NCBI GenBank assembly: GCA_014381825.1
Contig: JACNKX010000058.1
Span: 172,162-236,161, forward strand
Origin: Planctomycetota bacterium
GTDB lineage: Bacteria; Planctomycetota; Planctomycetia; Pirellulales; Pirellulaceae
DNA: 64,000 bases
Direction of reading: 5' to 3'
Shown here piece after piece: positions 36,655 through 45,485 of this stretch. The notes beneath the pieces are model-generated. The model had not been told where the DNA came from. It saw only the letters and a program-made list of their open reading frames with translations, and ran no database searches. Made by a program: the position numbers and the translations under genes. Within the stretch, counting starts at the first letter, position 1. The number at the start of each line of letters is the position of its first letter.

Positions 36655-38196
36655 CTAGTCCCAATTCACGGTATCTCCGGCGGTTTCATCTCCCGCTAGC
36701 TCGAGATTTCCGATGGGCTGGCGCCGGCGCGTGACGGCTTTGATTACCACGACGGTGAGGTCGTCGTTCAAGTGTTTTGTGCCGGCAAAATCGCAGGCAG
36801 CGCGATGGACTCGATCGACAATGTCGGACGGTGGATGATTGCGGTACTTATTGACAATCGCTACCGTGCGATCGAGGCCGAAGAACTCTTTATCGGCGCG
36901 CCGCGTCTCGAAGACACCGTCGCTGGCGATTATCAAGATGTCGCCTCGATCAAGCGCGATGGGACGAGAAAGTGGAAACACCTCGTCGTCGCGAACACCG
37001 ATCGGCACACAGGGCGTCTCCAGTTTCTCGACGCTTCCGTCGCGGCGAATCAAATGAGCTGGGTGGCCGGCGCTCGAGAACTGGATCGACCGGCTCTTCG
37101 AATCAAGGCTAACGGTGAAAGCACTTGCAAACGGATTCGCATCGCCATCGTTGACTAGCAGACGATTGCCGAGCGCTAACATCTCGTGTACTTGGTTTCC
37201 CAAGACGGCAGCCGTTCGCAGATACGAGCGAATTGTTGCGGCCAGAATAGCCGGACCGAAACCATGTCCGGATACATCCGCTAACACGACGGCCAGTCGC
37301 CCGCGACTCAACGGGATGTAGTCAAAGAAGTCACCGCTGCAGCGTTCTGCTGGATGACATGCCCCGCCAATTTCGAAACCTCGAATTCTTGGCTCGGCGG
37401 ACGGAAGGAGATGTTGCTGAATACGATGAGCTGCCTCCACATCTCGCTGCAATTTGTATTCGCCTGTAACGTCAACGGCAACGCCGATGGTTCCGATGAT
37501 TTCACCGACGGCATTCTTCAGCGGCTCGACATGAGCATGATACCAATGTCCCTCCGAATCGAATCGCGCTGATTGCGATTCGCCATTCAACGCGCCTTCG
37601 TGCAAGGCGATCGGTGGTGACGTTGGGCCCCGCGCGTTAAAAAATTCCGCGACGGTTTGCCCAACGATTTGATCAGGGGCAAGTTGTTGAGAAGGCAGAC
37701 CGCGACCGCGCGAAGAAGTGAATTGCAGCTCACGATCGGTTGTCCACAACAGAGCCGGTAACTGCTCGGAAAGAACACGAAACCGTTGTTCGCTTTCCTG
37801 CAGTTCGCTCATCAATCGATGGCGAGTGATGGAGTAACGCAACATTCGCACCAATAGATCACCCGAGACGGTTCCTTTGACTAGATAATCTTGTGCCCCA
37901 TGCTCCAACGCCTCAAGCGCGACCTCGTCGTTCGTGTTACCTGAAAGTACGACGACTGGAACGTCGGACTGAGAATGTAGCCGGTCAAAGGTCTCGATTC
38001 CGTAAGAGTCGGGCAGCGTCAGATCGAGCAAGGCGATATCAAAATGCTGTTCTCGCAACAATTTGAGCCCGTCTTCGAGCCGCGTCGTTGATTCGATCTC
38101 GAAGTCCGCCGGGGCTGCGTCTCGTAACGTCTGCCGCACCAGGACGACGTCATCAAGGTTATCCTCGATTAACAAGACACGTAACGGAGTCGTCAT
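36655..38196 (-). CDS. Response regulator with PAS and SpoIIE/RsbU-type PP2C phosphatase
   Basis: REC domain at residues about 5-125 with phospho-acceptor Asp in IALLDLTLPDS (about residue 55), then a PAS-like region (about 140-255; EQRFRVLSEQLPALLW), a helix linker, and a SpoIIE phosphatase (about 265-495) with Asp ligands in CSGDFFDY, LADVSGHG and ASDGVFE. This arrangement is used to dephosphorylate an anti-anti-sigma factor in a partner-switching stress pathway. No partner antagonist gene lies nearby. It converges with the sulfatase. Confidence 0.95.
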   Translation of the reverse strand: MTTPLRVLLIEDNLDDVVLVRQTLRDAAPADFEIESTTRLEDGLKLLREQHFDIALLDLTLPDSYGIETFDRLHSQSDVPVVVLSGNTNDEVALEALEHGAQDYLVKGTVSGDLLVRMLRYSITRHRLMSELQESEQRFRVLSEQLPALLWTTDRELQFTSSRGRGLPSQQLAPDQIVGQTVAEFFNARGPTSPPIALHEGALNGESQSARFDSEGHWYHAHVEPLKNAVGEIIGTIGVAVDVTGEYKLQRDVEAAHRIQQHLLPSAEPRIRGFEIGGACHPAERCSGDFFDYIPLSRGRLAVVLADVSGHGFGPAILAATIRSYLRTAAVLGNQVHEMLALGNRLLVNDGDANPFASAFTVSLDSKSRSIQFSSAGHPAHLIRRDGSVEKLETPCVPIGVRDDEVFPLSRPIALDRGDILIIASDGVFETRRADKEFFGLDRTVAIVNKYRNHPPSDIVDRVHRAACDFAGTKHLNDDLTVVVIKAVTRRRQPIGNLELAGDETAGDTVNWD

Positions 38197-38545
38197 AAAC
38201 CACGATAGGAGGCTGGAAGGAGACGATAAGCCCAGAAGGAGACAGTACCACTTCTAGAACGAGGCAGTGCGTCCGTGCAATCAAGTGCAACGAATCATCG
38301 CACACCCCGTACGAGTGAGTCAAGGAGCTAAACCGTGGTGCCGTCGCACTGTTTGCATTTAGGATGGCCAAACTGCACCGTTAAGGATCGTCGAGTACAC
38401 AAGTTGACGCGTTCAATCGTTATCAACTTCGTCTAGTCAGTCAGCTCCGCCGCTGACCTCACTTTCCTTTCAGCATTGCTCCGGGGTGCTCTTGGTGAGA
38501 TACTTGAGTTTCGTTGTCGCGAATCGAACTACACAGAGGGTCGAG
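38197..38545. other. Intergenic region, nothing clear
   Basis: About 350 bases separate the divergent response regulator and cytochrome genes. No convincing gene, repeat or hairpin was seen. It should contain both promoters. A longer frame from 38486 reads into the cytochrome gene but lacks a signal peptide and crosses the ribosome site at 38535-38540. Confidence 0.5.
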
Positions 38546-40318
38546 ATGCAAGCGAGATTGGATTGTTGTTATTCGCCCCGATGGTTGCTGTGCGGCCTGT
38601 CGATGTTTCTTCCGACGCTTGCTTTGGCAGCAACGGATGCGAACCAGAAAGTCATTCGTCATCCGATCGGGCTTGTTCTGTCCGAAGATGGCCAAGCGTT
38701 GTACGTGGCGAATCAATTGACCGGTACCGTGACGTCGATCGATGTGGCAAAGAAGAACGTTGTCAGCGAAGTCGATGTCGCAACACGCCTCTCCGATATG
38801 AAGGCGCTCCCTAGCACTCGTTTCCTGCTTGCGACTGACGAGGCAAAGCACGAACTGGTGCTGCTCAAAGCAGATGGGCCACACGTTGCAGTTCAACAGC
38901 GGTTGCCCGTCAGTCCCTATCCAGTGACCGTCGTCGTTACAGAGGACGGCAAACGATGTGTTGTCGCGTCGCTGTGGTCGAGACGATTGACGTTCGTTGA
39001 TCTACCAAGCGGTGACGACGTTGAAGCTCGTGTGACGAAGACGCTTGACATGCCGTTTGCCCCGCGCACCCAGTTGCTTGTCAAAGACGATTCGCAGCTG
39101 ATCGTCGCAGATTCGTTTGGCGGACGGTTGGCCATTGTGGACATGGCGAAGCGCGACGTGGTGCATGTGCGCGAGTTTCCCGGACACAACATTCGCGGTA
39201 TGGCAGTCAGCCCGAACGGCGAGATGCTGATCGTCGCGCATCAGATGCTGAACGAGCTGGCTCACACCGTTCGCAACGACGTTCACTGGGGCCTGCTCAT
39301 GTCAAACGATCTTCGCTGGTTGAAGCTCAATTCCGTTTTGACACCCGGCAGCGACTTGTACGAAGGCGCTCACATGCACCCGTTGGGTGAAGCGGGCAGC
39401 GCCACGGGTGATCCGTCAGGGTTAACGCTTACCTCCAGCGGATCGGTCGTTGTTTCACTCGGAGGAGTTCGAGAGATCGCGATTGGCGTGGAAGACGATT
39501 TCAGTTTGTTTCGCATCTATGTTGGGCATCGCCCGACCGCAGTGGTCGCCGATGCTGACGCAAGCCATGTCTATGTCGCGAATACCTTCGACGATTCGAT
39601 TTCTGTCGTCGATCTCAAAGAACGCGAAGAAGTCGATACCATTTCACTTGGCGAGCAGCCTGAGTTGACGTTGGTCCAACGAGGCGAGCAGCTGTTCTTC
39701 AACGCGAACCTGTCGCACGACAGTTGGATGAGTTGCCACAGTTGCCACACCGATGGCCACACGAACGGTCTGTTGAACGATAACTTCAGCGACGCTTCGT
39801 TCGGCGCTCCGAAGCGAGTTCTCTCTCTACTTGGAACTGCGAATACCGAACCTTTCGCTTGGGACGGAACGGCCGAAACGCTCAAAGCGCAAATCCACAA
39901 ATCGCTAAGCCACACAATGCAGTCCGACGATCCGCCGACCGATGAACAGCTGACCGCGCTGGCCGCTTATGTGGAAACGCTCGCTCCTCCACCATCGATC
40001 GATCAAGCTCGCGGCACGCAAAGTCCCGCAGTAGTCGCTCGTGGCCGCGAACTCTTCGGCAAGCTGCAATGCACGAACTGCCACAAGCCGCCGGTCTTCA
40101 CAGCGCCCGACACGTTTGATGTCGGCATTTACGACAAAGAGGGCAATCGCGAGTTCAATCCACCCAAGTTGCTAGGCGTCGGTCAGCGTGGTCCTTACTT
40201 CCACGACAACCGTGCCACGACGTTGGAAGAAGTGTTCCAGAAACACAAGCATCAAATCGAACGCGATCTTTCTGCCGACGAATTGAAAGACCTGCTGGCG
40301 TTCCTGCGATCGCTGTAG
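38546..40318 (+). CDS. YVTN beta-propeller / diheme cytochrome (MauG-like) fusion
   Basis: The start at 38546 follows AGAGGG and gives a signal peptide (MQARLDCCYSPRWLLCGLSM). Residues about 40-380 form YVTN-type propeller repeats (LYVANQLTGTVTSIDV, VYVANTFDDSISVVD). The C-terminal part (about 380-590) is like cytochrome c peroxidase/MauG, with two heme sites, CHSCH (near 395) and CTNCH (near 510). A periplasmic redox protein with unknown partner. It ends five bases before the truncated beta-helix gene, an odd junction. Confidence 0.9.
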   Translation: MQARLDCCYSPRWLLCGLSMFLPTLALAATDANQKVIRHPIGLVLSEDGQALYVANQLTGTVTSIDVAKKNVVSEVDVATRLSDMKALPSTRFLLATDEAKHELVLLKADGPHVAVQQRLPVSPYPVTVVVTEDGKRCVVASLWSRRLTFVDLPSGDDVEARVTKTLDMPFAPRTQLLVKDDSQLIVADSFGGRLAIVDMAKRDVVHVREFPGHNIRGMAVSPNGEMLIVAHQMLNELAHTVRNDVHWGLLMSNDLRWLKLNSVLTPGSDLYEGAHMHPLGEAGSATGDPSGLTLTSSGSVVVSLGGVREIAIGVEDDFSLFRIYVGHRPTAVVADADASHVYVANTFDDSISVVDLKEREEVDTISLGEQPELTLVQRGEQLFFNANLSHDSWMSCHSCHTDGHTNGLLNDNFSDASFGAPKRVLSLLGTANTEPFAWDGTAETLKAQIHKSLSHTMQSDDPPTDEQLTALAAYVETLAPPPSIDQARGTQSPAVVARGRELFGKLQCTNCHKPPVFTAPDTFDVGIYDKEGNREFNPPKLLGVGQRGPYFHDNRATTLEEVFQKHKHQIERDLSADELKDLLAFLRSL

Positions 40319-40322
40319 GAAG

Positions 40323-41960
40323 TTGTGCTCCCTCCTGAAACTGTCCGTGCGCATGGATTCGAAGTGTCTTGGATGTCGCCACACGGTCTATCACCGCTTT
40401 AGCAAGGGTGGGATCAGCTATGCCCGCTTGGCTCACCTCGGCAAGGAAGGCGTGCTGGGCCGCTACTCAATCCATTTTCATGTCGTCGGCGACACCATGC
40501 GCGGTGCCAGCGTTCGCGGCGTCGCCATCGTTGATTCGCACAACCGTTGGATCACGATTCACGGGACGCATTATATGGTGGTCCGTGACTGCGTCGGTTA
40601 CGGGAGCATCGGTCACGGCTACTTCTTGGAAGACGGCAGCGAGGTCTACAACCTGTTGGATCGCAATCTGGGAGTACATGCCTACAAAGGCCGGCCGCTG
40701 CCAAAGCAGGTGTTATCGTTCGACCCGAATGACCGTGCCGCGTTTTGGTGGGCCAACGGCCGCAACACGCTGACGCGTAACGTTACGTGCGAGAACGATG
40801 AATACGGATATCGTTACGATATGCAGCGCACTAGCCGCTTCGACACGAACCTGCCAATCCTTCAACCAGATGGCGAAACCAAGTCGGTCGACGTGAGGAC
40901 CATTTCGATTTGGCGATTCGAAGACAACGAGGCTCATTCGGAAGGCTTTTACGGGATGCTGGTTGCTGCCAACGGGAATAGCCAGCCGGACAACGCGATT
41001 CGCGATGAGAAAATGTTAGAGCGGATCAAACGCGTCGACTGGACAGGCCCCGACACACGGCACCCGCACGTGATCCGAAACCTCACGATTTGGGGTTCGC
41101 ACTACGCATTCCGGCCGCACAGTCCAGCCATGCTCGTCGAGAACATTCGAATTCATGAAGCGGCATACGGTATCTACCGTCCTGCCTTCGAGAACCAAGT
41201 CTATCGCAACCTGCACGTTTCGTCGGTGGGATCGGAACCTTTCAATCGCGGCATGGATGATGCGAGTGCTCAGACAGGCAAAATCACCGTGGATGGACTC
41301 ACCTTCGCCACGGGGTATGGCAACAGCTCGACGCCGCTCGTTCAAATCAGTGACGTGAATATTAGCGGCGACGCCGAAACGCACTTTCGCAACGTCACGG
41401 TGAATCGGCCAGCTCAATTCAAAGATCGCTGGCCACTGATCAATCGAGGTGTCGGGCCGCGCGTGACGCCGATAACCAAAGGTGTTCCGATTTATATCCA
41501 TGATCACTTTGGTCCGGGACGTCATGCGAAAGTCGTCAGCATTGCCGCGAAAGACCTCGTCAACGATGGCAATGAATACAAGTCATCGCCGCCGCTGACC
41601 GGTGATGAATCACGAGTGGCCGAAGTGAAAGACGCTCACTGGCCTGAGTTGCTCGATCCCGTTGACGACGTACCGCCTGCGACGATTATCACATCGATCC
41701 AACAGCACGGAGGCAAAGTGATTGTGCGCGGTGTCTCGCACGACAACGGCAAGATCGTCTCGATCAACGTTAATGGCGTTCAGGCACAAGTGCTTGAGGT
41801 CAGTTCGGGCGTTGTCGACTGGCAGGCCGAACTGACGTTACCTGGCGATGGAAGGCTCGTCGCCTTTGCCAAGGACCGCACCGGCAATGTCGAGCAGACG
41901 GCTCACAAGACCAACGCGGGTACGCAGGCTGTCGCAGGAGTCGCGATCAGCGTTAACTGA
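40323..41960 (+). pseudogene. 5'-truncated right-handed beta-helix (G8/CEMIP-like) protein gene
   Basis: The translated product starts only four bases after the cytochrome gene, with MCSLLKLSVRM, and family-like sequence begins at HTVYHRFSKGG. From there on, the RYSIHFHVVGDTMRG, HNRWITIHGTHYMVV and HGYFLEDGSEVYN stretches match the beta-helix repeats of large secreted planctomycete proteins with a G8 domain. The signal peptide, G8 domain and first repeats are missing. It seems cut at its 5' end and fused next to the cytochrome stop. It may be non-functional or expressed as a fragment without export. Confidence 0.65.
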
Positions 41961-41999
41961 GCGTCTGATCGGTCGTAACTCGTAAATGATCGCGGTTGG

Positions 42000-44150
42000 C
42001 TACTTCTGCGCCGCTTTAACAACGATCGTGATCGGGCGACTCGGAAGCGAGACCAGCGTGTTTGGTCGCTCGGTGGCCGCAGGATCTTTGTTGAAGGGGA
42101 CTTGGGATTGGCCTGTCACTGAGAATGTGTACTCGCCGGCGGTGCGGTTGTTTTGGACGTCGATCGCGACTTTTGTCTCGGTTTGTCCCGCGGCAATCTT
42201 TCCGTTGGGCATCGTGAATCCGCTGGGCAGTGCGAGCGGAAGGATGGTGACATCGCTCTTGAAGTCGATCCAGCGTCGATCTAGTTGGAGCGTCACCTCG
42301 GCCTTTTTGCCGGCCTCTACTTCAATTCGATCATTTTCAAATTGAAGCGAGTACGGTGCAGAGTCACGAATTGCAACGAACATCTCTCGCATCGGCCGAC
42401 TCGAGTTCATTCCGGCTTGATTCCACACACGCGAGTAGCTTCGCACGTCGCGACGCAATGTTTCGTCGCCGCGCATTCCTGTCGCCACCACTTGAATTGG
42501 CCCAGTGAAATCCGCTGCATCGTCGTCGGCCCATAGGACAAATGTGCCACGTGTGTTGTTGTTGAGCGTCGTTGGCGTGGCATGCAATCCGGGCGGAAGG
42601 TTCTCGGCGGTTAGGATCACTGGGCCGTTGTAGCCGTCTCGTTGGTGGATGATCACGTCCATTTCGATCGCTCCGCCCTTCCAAATCGTCGTTCCACCAG
42701 GACCGGGATTCTGGCGATGAATCGCTGCGACGAAGAAGTCCGGTCGCGGTTTGCGGATCGTCAGCACGTACTGGTAACGAGCACCGCCTCGGCGATATCG
42801 ATCTTGCACGAGCACCCGGTAATTGCGATCGGCATTCAAGTTAACCATGCCGACCGGATCGCGAAGGTGCCCGTCGAAGGCGTTAATCCGATGGCCAAAG
42901 TCGTCTTGCTCGTTGATTCGATTCCCTTTGTCATCAACGACGACGAGATAGGGATCGGCGCGCCCACGAATTCGCTCGCAGTAAACGTCGAACGCGTACT
43001 GCCCGTTTTCAGGCACTTCGATCTCGAACCAATCGGCGTCTCGCGGCTTGTCAAATTGCCCGCTTAACACGAGCGGCAATTGCGTGACTTGCGGAACATC
43101 CTGCTTGTCGTTCGGCTCGGTCTCGATCGTCACTTCCGTTTCCGAGACGACGATCGGGAACGCGTTGATGGCATCCAACTGTGGCAATCGCACTTGGAAT
43201 CCGGCAAGGGTGCATGTCGCGGCGGTTGGCAGTACGCTGTGATCCGTCGGATGTTCATGGAACAAGTAGCCGCCAGTTGTGTTTACATCGTTCGGCGGCG
43301 TGATCGCGAAGGGGCTGGCCAGCAACGCGAGTCCATTGATCTCAGCGCCGCTTGCGACACCTTGCGGCAAATTACGCCCGATGGCTGTCATCGTAATTGG
43401 CAGGCCAGCTTGTACCGCTCGTGGCGAGACGGTTTCGACGTGCGGTTTATCAGTGATCAGCAATCGGTATGGATGACCGCCGCGATACGACAAGTCATAG
43501 ACAGCAACTACATACTCGCCGTCGCTAGGCACGGGGAAATCGATCATGGGATCTCGCCCGTTGTAGTCGCTGGACGACGCGAGCGAACGGCCATCGTTGT
43601 CTGTCAGCGTCATCGTGGCATCCATCATCGAGTCGAGCTTGCCGGCCTGACAATCGATGACCAGTCGTTGACCTTTCTTCGCTGTAAATCGAAAGGAATC
43701 CTCGCCGTTGCCATCGGACGAACCGTTGACAGCCGAGTTGAGCTCGACGAGTTGAGCTTGGTCGCGAGTGTTGTTTGGTTCCGCTTCGACAACGTCTTTC
43801 AATCCGTGAGTGACGGCGAACAGTCGCGGATTGCTGATACCCCAACGACCAATGAGTCGTACGTCGTAAGTACCTGGAGGAACATCGGCAGCAACGCTGA
43901 TGCTAAAGTGTTTTTCCTTGTCATCAACGGGCTGAGCCGAAATGCCAGGATGATCAAACCGTAACGAAGTGAGTTCCTCGATGTCCGCGCCGGCGATTTC
44001 CATTTCGCACGATGTTCCGGCCGACGCGCCAAGCGGAGTCGCTCGATCAAATCGAATCGACGGCAACTCGGCCTGCGCTATCACAGCGAAGGACGACAGC
44101 AGCGTCGCGAGACATAGGCCGAAGCGGAATCTTGTACAGATAACGATCAA
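42000..44150 (-). CDS. Secreted prepeptidase C-terminal/DUF-type protein of the DUF1501 operon
   Basis: A TTG start at 44150 overlaps the stop of the DUF1501 gene by four bases (TTGA), showing translational coupling. No ATG gives a signal peptide. The 716 residues begin with a signal peptide (MIVICTRFRFGLCLATLLSSFAVIAQA). The mature part has bacterial prepeptidase C-terminal type segments, for example EAEPNNTRDQAQLVE and ETEPNDKQDVPQVTQ, plus GEDSFRFTAKKGQ and DADWFEIEVPENG. Such beta-rich modules bind calcium or stabilise secreted enzymes. It is the third gene of a common planctomycete trio with DUF1549/1553 and DUF1501. The trio's biochemical role is unknown. Confidence 0.88.
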   Translation of the reverse strand: MIVICTRFRFGLCLATLLSSFAVIAQAELPSIRFDRATPLGASAGTSCEMEIAGADIEELTSLRFDHPGISAQPVDDKEKHFSISVAADVPPGTYDVRLIGRWGISNPRLFAVTHGLKDVVEAEPNNTRDQAQLVELNSAVNGSSDGNGEDSFRFTAKKGQRLVIDCQAGKLDSMMDATMTLTDNDGRSLASSSDYNGRDPMIDFPVPSDGEYVVAVYDLSYRGGHPYRLLITDKPHVETVSPRAVQAGLPITMTAIGRNLPQGVASGAEINGLALLASPFAITPPNDVNTTGGYLFHEHPTDHSVLPTAATCTLAGFQVRLPQLDAINAFPIVVSETEVTIETEPNDKQDVPQVTQLPLVLSGQFDKPRDADWFEIEVPENGQYAFDVYCERIRGRADPYLVVVDDKGNRINEQDDFGHRINAFDGHLRDPVGMVNLNADRNYRVLVQDRYRRGGARYQYVLTIRKPRPDFFVAAIHRQNPGPGGTTIWKGGAIEMDVIIHQRDGYNGPVILTAENLPPGLHATPTTLNNNTRGTFVLWADDDAADFTGPIQVVATGMRGDETLRRDVRSYSRVWNQAGMNSSRPMREMFVAIRDSAPYSLQFENDRIEVEAGKKAEVTLQLDRRWIDFKSDVTILPLALPSGFTMPNGKIAAGQTETKVAIDVQNNRTAGEYTFSVTGQSQVPFNKDPAATERPNTLVSLPSRPITIVVKAAQK

Positions 44151-45475
44151 ACCAAATCCTCAATCGGCTCTCCCTCGGCCAGGATCGCCATCGGGCGTTT
44201 TGCCTGATCGTAGAAGTTGTGGCGATAGTCGATGCCGAGCGTGTGATACATCGTCGAAAGAACACAGCCTGGCGTCGCCGGTTTACTCGTTGGACGCTCG
44301 GCTTTGGAATCGGTCGAACCAACGACTTGGCCCATCTTCAACCCGCCACCTGCATACAACACACTCATCGCTCCCGGCCAGTGATCGCGCCCGGCTCCAG
44401 CGTTGATGCGTGGCGTGCGGCCGAACTCGCCAAACGACATCACGAGGACATCATCTTGCATGCCGCGATCGTGAAGGTCGCTAATCAAGGAAGCAACCGC
44501 TCGGTCGTACTTCGGCAGGAGATTGTTTTTCAGGTTCTTAAAGTTATCGCCATGTGTATCCCATCCGCCGCCAGCTTGAATCGAGACGTAGCTAACACCC
44601 GCTTCAACCAAACGACGAGCGAGTAAACAGCTTTGGCCAAGATCATTTCTTCCGTAGCGTGCGCGGAGTGTTGCGTTCTCTTGCTTGATGTCGAACGCTT
44701 GTACCGCCTTGTCGTTGGTCACCATCTCGAGGCCGTCGCGATAGAAGTTGTCGAGTCCTTCGATGTCGCCCGATAGATCGATATCGCGACGAATCTTGTC
44801 AAGCGTTCCGAGCAGGCCGCGACGTCGATCAAGACGCGCAACATCGACTCGCCCCGGCAGCTTCAAATTGCGCACTTGAAAGCCATCTGAATTGGGATCG
44901 CTGTCCGGTGCGAACGGATTGTAAGAAGCACCAAGATACGCTGCCTTGCCGAGCCCCAGCATGCGGGGCAAGTTGACGTAGGCGGGTAAGTTGGGATCAT
45001 TCGGGCCTTGCATTTTCGAGACGACAGAGCCGCACGAAGGGAAGATGTTGTCGCTCACTTCGATCGTTGGCTGCCAACCGGTCAACATCCACTGCGATCC
45101 CATTCCGTGACCAGCATTCGTGTGGTAGGCCGAGCGGACGATTGCCATCTTGTCGGCAATCTTCGCTTGCATCGGAAGGTGTTCGCCGATCTCGATACCC
45201 GGAACGTTCGTCGCAATCGGATTGAACTCGCCGCGAAATTCCGCAGGTGCTTCGGGCTTCAAGTCGTACATATCGATGTGACTCGGCCCGCCAGCCAACC
45301 AAACGAGGATGACGGACTTCTTCTTGACGGGTTGCCCCGCGTCTGCAGCATAACTTTGCTGACGCAGCAGATTCGGCAGCGTCGCGCCGCCGATTCCCAA
45401 GGCTCCGATCCGCATCAAATCGCGACGCGTCACACCGTCGCACGTTCGATAACGTCGTCCAAATAGCTTGAGCAT
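44147..45475 (-). CDS. DUF1501 family protein
   Basis: An exported planctomycete protein in the alkaline-phosphatase/sulfatase-like fold group. The start at 45475 follows GAGGATGTAGAG, gives MLKLFGRRYRTCDGVTRRDLMRIGALGIG, a twin-arginine signal, and lies 10 bases after the DUF1549/1553 gene. The family motifs GGPSHIDMYDLKP, QAGGGWDTHGDN and SFGEFGRTPRIN and the final HWPGAMSVLYAGGG with NGRTPK-like metal sites are present. Function unknown; the pairing with DUF1549/1553 is nearly universal in planctomycetes. Confidence 0.95.
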   Translation of the reverse strand: MLKLFGRRYRTCDGVTRRDLMRIGALGIGGATLPNLLRQQSYAADAGQPVKKKSVILVWLAGGPSHIDMYDLKPEAPAEFRGEFNPIATNVPGIEIGEHLPMQAKIADKMAIVRSAYHTNAGHGMGSQWMLTGWQPTIEVSDNIFPSCGSVVSKMQGPNDPNLPAYVNLPRMLGLGKAAYLGASYNPFAPDSDPNSDGFQVRNLKLPGRVDVARLDRRRGLLGTLDKIRRDIDLSGDIEGLDNFYRDGLEMVTNDKAVQAFDIKQENATLRARYGRNDLGQSCLLARRLVEAGVSYVSIQAGGGWDTHGDNFKNLKNNLLPKYDRAVASLISDLHDRGMQDDVLVMSFGEFGRTPRINAGAGRDHWPGAMSVLYAGGGLKMGQVVGSTDSKAERPTSKPATPGCVLSTMYHTLGIDYRHNFYDQAKRPMAILAEGEPIEDLV

Positions 45476-45485
45476 CTCTACATCC

